Shown here in pieces: positions 37,037 to 49,646 of a stretch of 64,000 bases of DNA. The stretch covers positions 6,448,001 to 6,512,000 of the forward strand of contig NC_046683.1 of the NCBI RefSeq assembly GCF_009870125.1. The letters are read 5' to 3'. The stretch comes from Drosophila pseudoobscura. Its lineage: Eukaryota > Arthropoda > Insecta > Diptera > Drosophilidae. The notes under the pieces were generated by a model that saw only the letters and a list, made by a program, of their open reading frames with translations, was not told the DNA's origin and made no database searches. The position numbers were made by a program, and so were the translations under genes. Within the stretch, counting starts at the first letter, position 1, and every line of letters starts with the position of its first letter.

Positions 37037-39594
37037 AGCGTTTGCTGTCGCTGTCGCGCTGTCGTCTTTTGTTTTCGCATGAGGTTGCTGCTTTCCTTCC
37101 ACTCCACTCCACTCCATTTCCATTTTCATTTCCATTTCCACCATTTTGCAGCAGCATTTTAATTTAATTTAAATTCGTATTTTATTTGCTTTTGGGGTTG
37201 AACGGCAAACGGGCGACCCACGATCGTGATCGCCGTCGTCTGACGTTTGTGTGTAAAAAATCACATTAAACCTGCCCTCGATGGCGCCTTTTGGGGCTCC
37301 CCGATAACGTCCGCAGATCGTTTACCGATAGGCAAAGCAGCCTGGGAGATTTTCTAGCCCTTTCTTCAGGGTTGAGAGATCACCGAGATCGGTCGAAGGA
37401 AATAGCAAAGGTCAGTGATCATGCGAGGCACTGCCTAAAATTAGGACCTAAAATTAGAAAGCGAACGTAAAGGGGGGAATCTTGTATATAAGATTGTAAT
37501 ATTTGAATGATGGTAGATGAATGATCTTTAAAGAGTTCTACAGATTGTTCTGAAAATGGTTTTCTTTATTATTTCTCCCAGCACTGGCGCAGTTAATTCT
37601 ACCAAAAGGCCTTAGGTCAAGCCATACACATAGCGTTGATCCGTTCAACCCTGGGCTAGGGCTTTCCACCTCTCAAGCTGGGAATTGGGAACAGAAAAAA
37701 AACAAATTAGTAAGTCCAGCTAGCGTCAAAAGTGAGACGATCTTTGAAACCCAATCCCCCGACTAAGCCCAAGACCGGTAGCACTCATTATAAGGTCATG
37801 CTAAACGGTCCCAACACTTGACCAAAGCGACACACACATCCGCAGAGAATCCCCGAGAGACTTTCGGATTCTGGATATGAAAAGCAGACGGAAAAATACG
37901 GATAAGTACTGGTATATACTCGTAATCGTATAATGTGCCAGTGAAGGAATGCCGGGCAATCACGATGGGATCTGCGGTTTGTGAGCGGCTTCCGAAATGA
38001 GCCAAGCATGCCCCCATACCGGGGCTCCACCTTAGCCCATTAAAGGCGAACGTGCCACAATTATGTGCGTTCACAAATTGCTCAATTGTTTCCCTGACCA
38101 CCGCCAGAGCCACCGCCAGCATCGGCATCAGCATCAGCACCACCTTCGTGTGCAGCCCATGGTGGACCACCGCAGATAAACGGAAATATTTGCATTTCGC
38201 CCTGGCACCGCTTATACAATTTATTTGCAATTTTCAATCAAGTCGTGGCCCGAACAAACAGAACTGAAAACTCAAAAAAAAAAAAATGGGGGAAAAAATG
38301 AAGCCAAAATTGATTACTTTGCATCATTGCGGTTACAGAAACTCAGTGATGGCTTACAGTGCGTATCGGTAGCATAATACAGCTGGAAAATGTGGTACCA
38401 GCTACTAATATAATAAGAAGCTGAATGAAAGTTTCCTTTGGGTATGCGTTTTGTATGTTCTTTTTATCAATATCATTATCTACAATAAAAGTTAAGGTTA
38501 TGGAAACATAGATTAAATTAAATTAATTATCGAAATAAGTCATGGATTCTAATATCAATATGTCTACATGTTTGCATGTTAAGGATCAAGAAAACCTTAC
38601 CTACTAACGCTCATTTTATTTTGAGACTTTTCCTACTAAAACAGTTCCCAAATCGAATAACTAAAGTGTATTTTATTGAAGATGTCCAGGGGTATCCTCT
38701 CTCTCTCTGATTATTCTCTCTTTTGTACATTTGTTTATGAAACGGACTGTGGATCGCATAGGGTGGGCCGGCTACGATTCGAACACGTTCCAATATTTTG
38801 AGGTTTTCTTTTCGCATTTGTCGGCCCATAATTTATAGCGAAAATTTGATCAATTTGAGTGGCGCTCAACCCGACTCACGGGTGGCATTCGAAGAGTACT
38901 TGCATTAGCCCCAATCTACCAACCGTCGCGACTGTTCCTCTGTCATATCTTTCTCCTTCCTTTGGGCTGCTCTCCGGCTCTCGATACGTTTTCACGCATC
39001 AACTAAAATTGAACCCATGAAATGCAGGAAGCGCAACGTATTTCGAAGATCTTTGTGTCGGCTTTTAACAAATCTTTACGATATGTCATTAAAAAAAACA
39101 ACACACAAAAAAGAAATATATATATATGTATATCCCATATATACATATAGAGATGGATAGATGCACGCATTCGAGTACGGGGCACACGGCGGGCAGGCGG
39201 CGTTTATCGCTGTCGGCAAATCGGAAGTTTAATGGGTTAATGATGGGCACACAGTGTAGAGGGAGGAGAGAGGTGCATGGAGGGCGATGGATGCCCCTTC
39301 CTCCTTGAGTTGGACTAAAACTAAGCACAAAAGCAACAACAACAAGACCAACAAATAAACATATAAAAATGAAAATGAAAAAAAGAGAGAAACAATCATA
39401 AAAAATTGCAGCCGACACGACCGCGTTGCACCACCCGGTGGCAGCAGCTTGGACCACCTTGGTGGCCATCCGATTCGAGACTATTTTTGGGGGACGGAGG
39501 AGGATCAGCAGCAGAAGCAGCATCAGCATCAGCCGCATCAGGAGAGGGGACCTATAATCATCTCTAGCGCCATCTCCGGGGCGATCTTTATTAG

Positions 39595-40172
39595 TGATCT
39601 GATGAACCTATCATAATCAAATGATAATCTACTGAGCCGATCGCAGCTGATGGTCTTTTATTGTGGTAAACATGATATGATCTTTATCTTAATCTGTTCA
39701 TCCAAGTTATCGTCAATCAGCGATCTTCAAGGTGAATAGATAATATAGATAGCTGCTTCTGGTATTTTCTGAGATTTTCCAGGGCATTGCATTGATCATC
39801 AGATGATCCAAAGATTGGATGATCGTTGACTTGTAGAACAAGATGACAATGAAATGATCTGATGATCCATAGATGATCGATACTATGGATTACACTCACG
39901 ACTAACAACATAATCACTGACCTCGTATGTTATAATGAACTTATCAACTCATTTATTAGATCCATTGTCGGGATGTTATCCAGACTGATATCAACTGATC
40001 ATCACATTATGATTATCTTATATGATCCCTCGATCGGTGATATTTTATTTGGTAGAATCTTCCAACATATTTAATCTAATTATTCAATGAATATTACTAC
40101 TTTTTGTACGACACAGTAATTGATTCAACTCATAATGTAATCAAATGATCGGCATCCGCATCAAAAATGATC
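39595..40172. repeat. Cluster of TGATC/GATGATC motifs
   Basis: TGATC occurs at 39595, 39678, 39793, 39804, 39820, 39855, 39863, 39874, 39996, 40023, 40146 and 40168, often as GATGATC. The surrounding sequence is AT-rich and not a regular tandem array. A similar but weaker enrichment lies at 48850-48990. Confidence 0.5.
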
Positions 40173-42127
40173 GTTTAACAAGTTGAACAAGCATCTCCTT
40201 CTGTCGCCTAGCGGAAATTCTCAAAATGTATATAAAAAAAAATAAAACAGGAACGGGCAACATTTTCAATTAAGTTAAATTTCCCTCCGCCTCCAGAGCT
40301 ATCTCTCTTCAATTGAATTGAAGCATTCACACGCCCTTTTGCCACCCGATCGGACAGCGATCGCATTGACAACAGCAAAAGCAAACTGAAACAACGAGGA
40401 GAACAAGAAACAAAAGCTGAATATGAATATGAAAATTGAAATTTAAATTGAAAGCGGAGTTGAGATGCTGATGAGCTGCCGTTGATCATATTAACACCAG
40501 CTAGTGGACTGGAACGATGATCATTGGCATTAATGATCGGTCGAGGCGCGAGATGAGAATGAGATCCGATGCGATACGATGGGATGGGATGCGACGAGAT
40601 TGGGGGAGACGGACTCCAGCGGAGGCTTACCAATTTATTGAAATGTCACTTTCAATTAAAACCAACTGTTGAGCAAACATAATTCATGTGTCGATCATTC
40701 CACCCTCCTCCTTCTCGGCCCTGCAGAATATCCGAGAAGATCTTTGCATTAATTGATGATATTAAAATGAAATGTCGGCATTGGCATATTATCGTTCCAG
40801 CTGCAGCAGCTCCGACTTGACCCTCGCCTCATGCAACGTCGGAGCCCTGAAGACAATGCCCATCTTGAGCACTCATTAAGCAAAGTATCGCGACCGACCC
40901 GTGCCAGTCCCCAGTCCGCAGTCCCTTTCCCTATCTGATATTGACTTATGGCATTTTTATTACGCCTACAGAACAAAACAGGAACCAAGAAGCCCGAACC
41001 AAGACCGAACCCCATACAGAAAAGAGAAGCTTTAGCTGCATTCCGAGAATTTTTCATTCTTACGAATGGTGTGGTGTGGCCCTCTGGTGTGGGCCACAAG
41101 GAGCCACAAGGACATCATTATCATCATCAATAAAGCATAATTCTTGGCAAACAATTCTATTGAACAAAAAAAAAAACAACCTAGGCAACGTTGTTGCCCA
41201 CCAAAAGTGCCATTATAAACGCAGACCGGGCCTCAGACCTAGTGCTGGCTCGTGTTACACGGCTCTACCACATCCACATCCACATCAACGTCCAGGTCCC
41301 AGATCCCAGTTGCAGTTGCAGTTACCAAAGTCTATGATCAGCGATCGCCGGCTCAGTGGCCGACCGGCAGCCAACACAATAGGGGTCACAATGAATGGCA
41401 ATTTTTTCAAACTGTCAAAAATTTATAGTTCGAGCTGCCTGTCTGCTCGGCTGAGCAGAGTCCCCTGGAACAGGAGCGGTTCAGCTGAAAAACGGTTTGG
41501 AGCCCATGGCAGGGTACGGAAGAGAATAGGGAAAGGCAAGTTATGGAAGTTTCTTTCTGGAATAGACATCTTCTCCAGGGTTTGTCCCACCAAGTGCTTG
41601 CTTCCGCCAAGTGAGGTTTTGCTGGTATTGGAATTTATCACTTCCGCCCTACATTTGGCGCTCTAAGCAGACCCCCCTGACGGACCTGGCACCTGGAAGC
41701 AATTGTGTTTGTCCGTCTCGATCAGAGTGTGGCCATCAGTAGTCGCCCACCTACTGAGGGCGTTTCTCGCATAGCACAAGCGAATCCGAGCCCGAGCTCA
41801 AACCGATGGATCCTCACCCACCGCAGCAGCAGTACCACCGCGACACCACTCCACGCCCTCGCGTTGGCCAGGTCCGGAGCAATAGACAAATTGTGCCCAG
41901 AAATAAGAAGAAGGAGAACGAGCAGCAGCATCTTGTGGCCAGATTCGCCCGCTCTGCCTGCCTGCCCGCTGGTCGATTTATAAAGGTGGCTTATTATTGC
42001 AATTTAGCCACTGGTTTTGATTTTGCCAGGCATAAAAACACAGCGAGAGGTCTCTCCCCTGAGAGAGTGTGTGTCTGTGGCGAGACAAATGTCATTTGGC
42101 AGCATTCGAGCGACTATATAGGCTGTC

Positions 42128-42197
42128 ATGATCATTATCGCAATATATATTCCCTACCAAGAAACGGCACGCACAGATCCACAGAGCCACAGATCAG
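42128..42197 (+). CDS. Speculative first coding exon before a perfect splice donor
   Basis: The sequence ATCAG/GTAAGTAA at 42193-42205 is a perfect match to the 5' splice consensus. An ATG at 42128 (MIIIAIYIPYQETARTDPQS) reaches it in a frame that ends one base into a codon. That is the phase needed to join the candidate exon at 45511. In another frame, 131 codons from 41806 to the donor are also open, so which frame is coded, if either, is undecided. A CTATATAG box at 42114 is too close to this ATG to act as its TATA box. It may instead be a non-coding leader exon. I do not recognise any product. Confidence 0.18.
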
Positions 42198-43522
42198 GTA
42201 AGTAATCCACTGCTGGGTCTGGGTCTGGCTCTGGGTCTGGGTCGCTGCCGCCGTGGTTGGTCCCTTCGAGGTCGCGGCTGAGGCCGCCTTCTCCTAGACG
42301 ACTCTGAGATCCACGTGAATTGTTATGGAAAGTGAGTTATGCGTTCAGCGCGTGCACTGGGCCAATGTCCTGCTGTGTGTGACACCCAACCCTGATCCGA
42401 ACCGATTCCGATCCCAGCCGATCCCAGCCGATCCCCATTCGATTCGATTCGATTCAATACACTTCACCTGTATATCTGCGACTGACTCGACTTCCAGCAC
42501 TCATTTGTAATTTATACTTTCAAGCAAAGCAGTCAATAAATGTCATGTTTGTGTTGTTGATTGTCCACACCACACCACACCATGCCACACCACACCATGC
42601 CATGGCGTGCCACAACGAGCCGGAGTGGTTCGGAGTGGTTCTGTCGGTCCTCTGCTGCTCCAGTATTCGAAATCGCAGGCATTCCTCTTGTGGCCGTCGG
42701 AGGATTTGCATACTCGCACAAGATCAATTGCAGGTGATTTGTTTAGCTGTCGAAATCGTCGTCTTATCGTAACTCATTACGAGATTTATTTTGTTCAACA
42801 AATGCAGAAGGTGTGATTTGTCTTTGTACCGATCCTCGTCTCTGCTGTGTCCCCTGCCCCTCGCAATCCCCGCATTTCCCTTGGCCATCGTGCCCACCTT
42901 GATCTTGGCATTTATTTTTTATTGAGTGAATCATGCATCTTGCGTTGTCTCTGACTCTGACTCGGACTTGGTCTGGCCTGGTGTCGGCTGAATGGACTTT
43001 TAGGCAAAGGTTCAATAAATTCTCCTCGCTCCCAACGCACTTGGCAGCATCATTAACCGTCCACGGGCACTGGGTACTGGGTACTGGGCACTGGGCACAG
43101 GCCATCTCCAAGCCGTGGCCGCCCACAAAGGCCGCCCGGCCCGGCCGCATGATGAGCAGCTTCTAAATGCGACCGCATCCGTGGAGTTCCGAGAGTATTG
43201 GAGTTGGCTTGGTGTCGGAGTCTGGTCCACAAGCTGGTCCACAAGCGAAGCGATAATGTGATTTATGCTGTCCATTAATCTGGTAATTCATTTAAGCGCA
43301 GGAAACTGAGCCGCTATCCTACTGCCAGTCCCCATTCCTCCCTCCACTCATGGCATGCAAAAGAGGAGCCCCAGTCGCAGTGCGAGTCTGGTCCGTAGCC
43401 AGGGCACATATTTTATGGCATTGTGCATATGAATCTTGGCTGGTCTGGCGGGCAGGGCTGCCGCTGCCGTGCCTGCTGCCTCGCATCGATTGCAATTCGA
43501 CTGCTGTTCATCTTACCTGAGA

Positions 43523-43564
43523 GGAGCACGAGCAGGAGCAGGAGCAGGAGTAGGAGTAGTAGTG
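43523..43564. repeat. (AGGAGC/AGGAGT)n repeat
   Basis: About six hexamers. A CAG/GTAAGA splice-donor match on the minus strand lies at its left edge (about 43513-43521), but the adjacent exon would consist only of this repeat. Confidence 0.8.
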
Positions 43565-43660
43565 GCCCCTCGCTGTCTCCCAGCGGAGAGCCAGGCAGCG
43601 ATCGCTTGTCGCTTGTATTAATAAAACATTAATTACACACTTGATACTTGCTCAAGTTGA

Positions 43661-43717
43661 ATGCCGATGCCCATGCCCATGCCCATACCCATGCCCATGC
43701 CTATACCGATGCCCATT
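43661..43717. repeat. (ATGCCC)n hexamer array
   Basis: About nine units of ATGCCC with ATACCC variants. It gives a His/Gly/Arg-type reading on the minus strand and is not coding. Confidence 0.9.
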
Positions 43718-45510
43718 CCTCGATGTTGGGTCTATGAGGTGTCGTTGTAGGTGTTGCTGGGGCTTGGCTGGTGGTCCACACGTTAGAAGTGCCTGATGAT
43801 GCCGATGATGATGCGCAAAATTGATGTGCCAGCAGCCACCGAATGTTGGCAATTGCTGGAAGAGAGGAGTCGGGGTCACCAGTGTACGATGGTTGGAGGG
43901 AAATACCTCTATTCATCTTTGAGAGGTGGTTAAGGCGGAGAGAATGGTTGATGGGGGCCAGCAGAGGTTGACTTGTCCGCAAGGAAAAGGATAAAGATAC
44001 AAGAAGAGAGTTATGGTGAAGTATTCGCAGGAGTCGGGGTCAACATATATCTATGAAAGGTACTTAAAGATGAGATTTCCTGACATCAACTAACCAGGGG
44101 TTTAATTTCAATTCCATTTTCCTGTCCTTCGATTGGTTATATGCAAAGGGATCTGTTCAACTGTTTGAGTATAAATCAATCTTCTAGCTAGCTGAAAGCC
44201 TTTGGAATGTATTCTCCGAACTTTGAACCTTGGTATTAACTTTGACATCCTCACTTAGCCCCAATCAGAATTCCAGTCCAATCACTGGCCCTGGCATCCA
44301 ACAGGCATACCTGCACCGACTCCAGGTCCACGTCCGTGTCCGGGACCCGTCTATGAGCCAAACAAATTGATGAGCATGTCGTCATGCTAATTGTACGTGT
44401 GATTATTTTGACAGCAGCCCGGGCTGCCTTCCAGCTTCCAGCTTCCGATGCTCGATGTCGGGCGATAGACCTAATCTGTTGGGGCAGAGTGTCTTGTCGG
44501 AGTTGTCGTTGTAGCTGTCGTTGTCAAATTGAAAATGCAATCATGCGTTCAAACGTCAAATTAAACAGTTCGGAACTGATTTTACATCCAGCATGCCATC
44601 CAACAGCCAGCATCCAAGGAACATCGAGGAGCATCTCACCAAAATCGTATGAACGAACACCCACTTAACTAATCGCATGATTAATGATGTCAAACTGACA
44701 CTTGAGGCGGCTGCCCAGCCAGTTGCCAGTCGCAGACGCAGTCCCAGTCCCGGTCCCAGTCCCAGCCAGCACCATCCACGTCTCCTTATCCATTGCCTTA
44801 CCCCATCTCCAATCACATAGCCATCCTCAGTCATGGGCCCAGTAGGTGCATGTATGGCTGCCAATCGCAACTGCGACGCTTGAATGACAGGTGCTGACAG
44901 GTGATAGATTATTGCTGGCGTGGTGCTGCTGCTGATGTTGCTCTCGGGCTGATTCGGGTCCGCCCTTGCGTGATTTATCCAAAAATAATAAAAAAAAAGC
45001 AGAGAACACAGAGCAAATTATATGCCCTGCCGGACGTTGCGCCGTTCCTGATTATGCGCCCCAACGACAGCATCGAAGCATCTCAGCAAGGCAGCACCGG
45101 AGCACCGAAGCATCCATGCAGGCAATCAGAATCAGCTCCGGGGGTAATTGATCTGTTCGATGCGATGCGATGCGACGGCGACGGCAATGGCGATCGGCAT
45201 CACTGGGACTCCCCGGCAGTCGAGTGGGAGAGGGTGGCACTTTGAGCATTATTAATGATGGCAACGTGTCCGTTTACCGCTGCTGCCCTATTAGCCGATA
45301 ACTCAATTCATTTCGACTAATTGAGCGCCTCGGGGGCAAAGGATTAGAGTATAGCACTTCCCCTTCGCTTGTACTTCCGTTCTGGTATGACACCAAATGA
45401 AGGATTGCCTTTGGTTTGGTGCAGGTGGGGGAAAAGGATACGTAATCGGGGTTCGTATGAGTAAACAATGATTTAATTGTATAATTCTCTGTTTCCGATT
45501 TTGTATGCAG

Positions 45511-45704
45511 TCTCTTCCACATCGTCGGTGCCCCTTCTGCCAGACTCTCTTGAAGATTTACCTTCATTGGCTCTGCCCCACGATCACGCTCAGGTTGTAG
45601 AGCATGCTCTATCAGCATTGATTGCTGATTCAAATGAAGCCCGGCCCCAGTCTAGGGATACCCACCGACCAACTCGATCACACGTACCGACCCTCGGGCG
45701 CTGA
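45511..45704 (+). CDS. Speculative 3'-terminal coding exon
   Basis: A pyrimidine-rich 3' splice match, CTCTGTTTCCGATTTTGTATGCAG, ends at 45510. After it one frame is open for 63 codons to the TGA at 45702. It reads like ordinary protein: SSTSSVPLLPDSLEDLPSLA, then LPHDHAQVVEHALSALIADS. It enters at phase 1, compatible with the donor at 42197, and the joined product would be 87 residues. The minus strand is also open for 119 codons over 45274-45633, which weakens the case. No family is recognised. Confidence 0.25.
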
Positions 45705-46082
45705 CAATTGATTTGTCACAATTGGATGTGGCCCAGCGATCCACGCTGCCAGCCAGAGAGAGATTTGCCATAGTCAAATCAATCAAAGGCCAAAACTATT
45801 ATGCTGCAATGATGATTCCCTCGGCGGGGCTCGGGTTCGGCTTTCCTTTGCTCCAAGTGAACTTCAGGGAACACTATACCTGGGGTTAGGGCAGATCAAA
45901 TCGCTGGCCAGAGCAAACAGCACTGGTCCAAGTGTTGGCCCGATCGTGTCACGTACGTGGAATTGGGTTGGCATCGGTGACGGCGTTCGGCGTTCGGCTT
46001 TGGCTTTGGCTTTGGGTTGGACTTGCACTTGGATGGGGCTTAGGCTTTGGCAAGGTGCCGGTGGATGCCGCATCGGACGATG

Positions 46083-46101
46083 ACGACGACGACGACGACG
46101 A
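46083..46101. repeat. (GAC)n microsatellite
   Basis: Six GAC triplets. Poly-Asp in one frame, with no exon context. Confidence 0.9.
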
Positions 46102-48138
46102 ACGTTTACTAGAACGAATTTCGTTAATTTTTATTGTGATTTCCTAGAACCGAAGTCGACAGTCGAAAGTCTTTGGCCTGGTAAATCACGAAAAAGTGTC
46201 GGCGGACACGCGCCTCTAAAAGCCAACGAACGTTCCAATCGAATCGAAATGCAAATTATGCAACGCCGCAACGTCGAATGACTAAACGAGGTGGAGACAG
46301 GGACTGGGGACTGGAACATGGACTGCGACTGCGACTGCAATTGAGGACTGCAACCAGGGACCAGGGACAGGGACCAAGAGTGGTGGTGGTATGGCTCTGA
46401 CCGAGTCCGCTCTGCAGTTAATTTTTAACGACGCAAGATTTGTGCATTCAGGCGCTACAAATTGTTTATTGTTGGTCCCCATGCCCCAAAAATCCGGCCA
46501 AGTACAAGAGGCTCTCTACAGCTGGGCCACAGCGGCTCGAGGGATCCGACAGCGACGACGACGACGACAAGTCCATTTCCATCCAAATCGAATTCGCTCT
46601 GGTCAGTCGCAGTCGCAGTCGCCGACGTTGTCTTTTATCTTCCTGTCTGTGGGTCTTTGGCATTCAATCACGTGTTTGCACGCTGACGGTGACAGCATTT
46701 GGGGATCTGAGATCTCATTCAATCTGCAATTGAAAAACGCAAGCAAGGAGACTTACTCAATGGGAAATGGACTCACAATGAGGAGTTCTAGTAGTTGAGA
46801 ATCATTTAATGAAAAGCTACACATGGCTTATCTCTCGTTAGGTATTTGAATGGTTTAATAAGCATTATTATAGCATTTTAATCTATAATAATTGGAAATA
46901 TGTGTTTTATTCAATACAGTTGTTTTTCAGCCCTGTCAACTATCAACGAATTCATAAATAATCACTGAAAAGAAGACGATCCGTTTTACAACGTCTATAC
47001 GTATGCATGAGGAGGCTAGGTTTTTGGATTTATAATTAGGAAAGGAATAATACCAAGTCAATTTTACTGGAAGTTCAAACAAAATCTGTCAAATCGGAAC
47101 GGTTAAGAACCTTCCATTCTCCCGACCGGCCACTCCTTTGAGCCTCCTCTCGCCTCTGGGCTGTCCTCTGTCTGGCCTCCCACCGAAGAAGCGTAACCAG
47201 CTCGTTGATGTCGGCTGCTTAAGCATGCAAATCACGCTCCAGGGCAGCAGTCGTCGTCTCGTGTTGAGGAACGCGCGTCAGCATCATAAAAATGTCATTC
47301 AAGGGGCCCGCGGAATGAACCAGAGCCTGTACCTGTGCCTCTGTGTGCAGATGGAACATTCAGTTTTGATCCACTGTGCAGAGGCAGAGGCAGAGGCGAC
47401 TGTGTGGCAGAGCAAGCGGCAACAGCGGCAGAAGAAGAATGAACGATTTGTGTGTTTTAGATTGAAATCAAAATAAAGCTCAAAAGCGGCCGACAGGCGA
47501 TAATCCCCTCCCATCCCCTTCCCACGCGCCGTTGACTACCTTTACTGGCACCAGTCACCTCTTACAATGGCGGCCCCATATACATATACATAGGTAAATA
47601 TACATATATGATTTGTCAAAACTGTTACGATCGCCAAATTGCAGATAAGTTGAGGGGCCTCTCAGAACGAACCCCTTAACCAGACGCAGATCCAGACCCA
47701 GACCCAGACCCTGGCGGCAGGCCGTCTTTTATAATTATAATTTTGTTGTTGTTTCAGTTTCTTCGGTGTCATAAACATATTGAATATCTTGGTATCGCTG
47801 AAGCTCGTCAGCGACTTTAGCTTCAACTCCGTTTCGTGTGAATATGAATTAGCTTCATTCCGACTAATTGGCAGTGGCACAGAAGAGTCTCCTTCCCCCG
47901 ACAATGCGAGTATCCGAAGGCCTCTTATCGGCAGACAAGTCTATTCAGAGGGCCTGCCTCCCCCTGCCACGCCTCCACGCGGGTTGACTCGTGTGTCAAT
48001 AATGTCAAATGGAATGTCAACAGACACATGGCCACGCGTCAGGCCCCCATGGCCCATCCCAACTATGTGTACGGGCATATTCCACCGACCTCAGGCGATC
48101 CGAGCGATCCAGCGATCCAGCGACGCGTCGGCGAGTCT

Positions 48139-48255
48139 TCAGTTTCAGAGTTCTCTTGAGTTTAGTTTCGGTTCAGATCGGATCGGATCGGCTCGGGTCT
48201 CTCTCGCTCGCTCTCTCCTTCTCTCTCTCTCATTAACATAACAAGTAAAGTCAAC
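48139..48255 (+). promoter_or_regulatory. Possible promoter: initiator match and CT/GA tract
   Basis: TTCAGTTTC at 48139 matches the insect initiator. It is followed by GATCG repeats and a long CTCTCTCGCTCGCTC tract (48197-48231, GAGA sites on the other strand), then a weak donor match AACAA/GTAAAG at 48248. This resembles the layout of a Drosophila non-coding first exon, but no element is strong. Confidence 0.2.
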
Positions 48256-49443
48256 AATGAAAATTGTTGTCTAAACAAGACGCGAGCGGTCGCAACGTTT
48301 CAATAAACGTCTGTCCGTCCGTCCGTTGCAGCAGCGCTGCAGAATTTATTGAGGCTGTGGTAAATATTCGGGGCTCGTTCAAAAGAAATCAAACAAGTAA
48401 TTTGTTTATTTGGCCAGGGCAATAAAATGAGTAAGCGGCAAGAGAAAGCAGTGCCGCTCTCTGCACGGCAATGCGAGAGAGAGGGAGGGAGAGTACACTG
48501 TGGAGACACCGCTCTGTGGATTGGGATCGACAAAAGGCCCGAGGGCAAAGGCGCCCCATCGACTAAGTTGAAAAGGGGAAGGGGGGCCCGAGACCCACTA
48601 TAGCCTTAAGATCAGTGCGGAATGGAAAGACTGCAGCAGCAAACTCAAGATTTCGCAACGATCATCAACGTTTCTTTTTTACAATCGTAATGCATCTCTC
48701 GTAGTTTGTTATCCCTTCTTTATCGTCTTGTATCTTCCTTTATATTTTGCAAACTTCCTTATATTCCTCTCTTAATTTTATTTCTTTGGATCTAAACGAT
48801 TCATTTTCCCCATTGATTTGCAATAGCTCAATCTCAAAATGTCGTAACCTTCGTGATCGCTGATCGCTCATCCACTAAACACAAGATCATTCATCTGCTG
48901 ACCTTGGCATCGACATCGACAATCAGCTGAATATTGGCTCTGACTATCTCTGATCTCTGATGCATGTAGATTTTGTGCGGATTTCTGATTGATTTATAAC
49001 GATTACCATACTAATTGCTTGTTCACGATCACTTTATGGCTTCTATACGTACTGGGGGATCACGAACCGAAACCGAAACCGATTCACAGGCGGCGATCCA
49101 TGAGAATGAGGAGACCAGACCATCTGAATCGTATTACGAATGACAAACGATTCATTTCATATGCACATGTGTACGAACCAATGCTGAAAGATCAGTCCAA
49201 GAGATTTATCTCCTATTTGGGGCCAGGTAGTCGTCCATGGATCACGTCTGCCTTGGTGCAACAGAAAACTTATTAGGAGAATCGTGTATCTGCGCTTCTG
49301 CAGGGCGCGATACTGCGATACTTGTAGTTTCATAGAATTTCTATAGAGACAAAAAAGATGGATAGATAGGCCGAAGAGGTGGCCATGTCCGATGCTGACA
49401 AATCGCCTGTAATAAGTCAAAATGTGTTGCCACTTCTGCTCAC

Positions 49444-49646
49444 CGTAGGAATCGGAATCACAATCGTAGTCGGAGTCGGGAGTCGGAGTCTTCCCTGAAC
49501 TGAGAATGTGACCCTTGCTTATTGATGGCCTGACAGTCGGCGTACCTTCCTTTGGTTCGGTTAGGTTCGGTTCGGTACTTTCACTTTCCCCTTGCCCACG
49601 TCCAGCATTTCTCCTTTCTAATGAGGATCCTTTACTTTTACCTGCC
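49444..49646 (-). CDS. Candidate internal exon, Ser/Asp/Pro-rich
   Basis: On the minus strand a 3' splice match TTTGTTGTGTTTAG ends just before 49646, and a GTGAGC donor follows 49444 (CTACG/GTGAGC). The 203 bases between them are open in one frame and read as a disordered acidic/basic peptide (AGKSKGSSLERRNAGRGQGE, later KTPTPDSDYDCDSDSY). Part of this comes from degenerate repeats (GGTTCG and GGAGTCGGAGTC), so slippage sequence that happens to be open is the main alternative. No homologue is recognised, and no partner exon was found on the minus strand. Confidence 0.3.

Larger units (their letters stand above)
27140..41805. other. Gene-free region with repeats and motif clusters
   Basis: I see no supported gene in this 14.7 kb. 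It begins AT-rich (27140-27850), then alternates CAG/CTG-type repeats and G-rich arrays with AT-rich unique blocks (30120-30300, 33750-34200, 35900-36450, 38380-38620, 39580-40170). A Leu/Ser/Val/Trp-rich minus-strand frame at 35084-35698 is a reading of a CCA array. A T-box-like palindrome, a perfect hairpin, a GA-rich tract and a TGATC cluster are listed separately. At 41404-41666 the plus strand reads protein-like for about 80 codons, but it is equally open on the minus strand and has no splice support. Confidence 0.55.
42198..45510. other. Region without supported genes
   Basis: If the two speculative exons at 42128 and 45511 belong together, this is their intron. It holds repeats (CTGGGT units at 42213-42241, CCACAC near 42570, the arrays listed separately, CCCAGT near 44740). 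It also holds AT-richer unique sequence at 44030-44260. Open frames here such as 42764-43150 on the minus strand lack splice or composition support. Confidence 0.5.
45705..49443. other. Region without supported genes
   Basis: This stretch holds repeats (GGCTTT near 46005, GAC array at 46083-46100, GACTGC near 46320, GATCG at 48174-48192), an AT-rich block at 46800-47060 and a CT-rich tract at 48197-48231. The open frame at 47138-47476 ends in repeat-like sequence and has no splice support. A CCGATC/TGATC-rich stretch lies at 48830-49000. Confidence 0.5.

Noticed and set aside
40941..41666. 241-codon plus-strand open frame
   Set aside because: Its first half is repeat-like (CCACATC and similar) and the second half is equally open on the minus strand. 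There is no acceptor, donor or recognisable motif.
43513..43522. CAG/GTAAGA splice-donor match on the minus strand
   Set aside because: The exon it would end consists only of the AGGAGC repeat.
45274..45633. 119-codon minus-strand open frame
   Set aside because: Overlaps the candidate plus-strand exon, which has the better acceptor and composition. Kept only as a reason for doubt.
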